Of a DNA stretch of 64,000 bases, positions 63,902 to 64,000 are shown in pieces; position 1 is the stretch's first letter; the number at the start of each line of letters is the position of its first letter. A model generated the notes under the pieces. That model did not search any database. It worked only from the letters and a program-made list of their open reading frames with translations, and was not told the DNA's origin. The translations under genes were made by a program, and so were the position numbers. Source of the DNA: Chenopodium formosanum (lineage: Eukaryota > Streptophyta > Magnoliopsida > Caryophyllales > Amaranthaceae); assembly GCA_024500155.1 (NCBI GenBank), contig CM044879.1, forward strand, positions 19,421,572 through 19,485,571. Reading direction: 5' to 3'.

Positions 63902-64000
63902 GCATACCACAATGCTAATTGAGTTAAATAAAAGTCAATCACATTCAACAAAGCTAATTGAGTAAAATGAAAGTCAAACACATTCAAACAATGCTTTTTG
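63902..64000 (+). repeat. 2,201 bp higher-order unit, start of copy 3
   Basis: The first 99 bases of a third unit are present before the window ends, so the tandem probably continues to the right. Confidence 0.7.

Larger units (their letters stand above)
20178..64000 (+). repeat. Satellite array, right segment (same 39/40 bp family)
   Basis: The array resumes at ATTGCATTCC in the same monomer position and the same orientation and runs to the window end, roughly 1,115 monomers by length. The same two classes and six-monomer order appear. Variants such as ACAAAGGTTTTTGAATC, ATTCATTAAAGCTAATTG and GAATAATAATG mark regional subfamilies. Class-two monomers carry AAGCTT (HindIII) and GTCAATTGC monomers carry CAATTG (MfeI). 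Common monomers have no CpG or CHG site. No gene, RNA gene or second mobile insertion is visible here; long open frames on both strands are period artefacts. Confidence 0.95.

Noticed and set aside
3466..64000. CRISPR-like regular short repeats
   Set aside because: Units are directly adjacent with no unique spacers and vary internally; this is a tandem satellite in a plant-like context.
3466..64000. Telomeric or rDNA spacer identity
   Set aside because: There are no TTTAGGG-type runs and no rRNA sequence; period and composition do not fit.

Overview
The window reads as plant nuclear DNA, most likely from a eudicot and from heterochromatin. The reasons are LTR-retrotransposon debris with plant-type introns and G-box promoter elements, followed by about 58 kb of short-period satellite DNA. 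I see no ordinary host gene, no rRNA or tRNA gene and no CRISPR array. Species cannot be fixed from sequence alone. A 39-40 bp satellite in very long arrays recalls the ~40 bp satellite family described in Chenopodium (CficCl-61-40), but that is memory and not a comparison I could make.

Layout. (1) 1-2411, minus strand: a decayed multi-exon gene of the plant 'putative gypsy-type transposase' class. It has a Lys/Arg-rich N-terminus, a Ser/Glu-rich acidic linker, the conserved domain and a long coiled coil. It is broken by a one-base frame slip at a 13-G tract and by two in-frame TAG codons. (2) 2801-3465: a purine/G tract, then an LTR-like segment with two divergent TATA boxes around a cluster of four CACGTG G-boxes. 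An antisense gene just inside an LTR suggests the 3' end of a Tat-lineage (Retand-like) Ty3/gypsy element pointing right. (3) 3466-17844 and 20178-64000: one satellite family, all monomers in the same direction. The monomer is 39 bp with a 40 bp variant. The commonest order of variants is a six-monomer higher-order unit of about 236 bp. (4) 17850-20177: a 2,328 bp insertion flanked by the 5 bp duplication ATTGC, best read as a solo LTR in minus orientation.

On top of the 236 bp order the array carries many larger duplications. The clearest are a 6.65 kb block repeated 7,516 bp away with no indel seen; a 2,201 bp unit repeated in tandem from 59501 to the end of the window, with a nested 589 bp repeat; and several 0.4-3 kb blocks shared at distances up to 29 kb. 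Copies often differ by whole monomers (39, 78 or about 118 bp), as in-register unequal exchange would produce.

The many open frames of 60-160 codons inside the array, on both strands, are by-products of a 39 bp (13-codon) period and are not annotated as genes. The most unusual property I can read directly is that the common monomers have no CpG and no CHG site on either strand, so only CHH cytosines are present over tens of kilobases.
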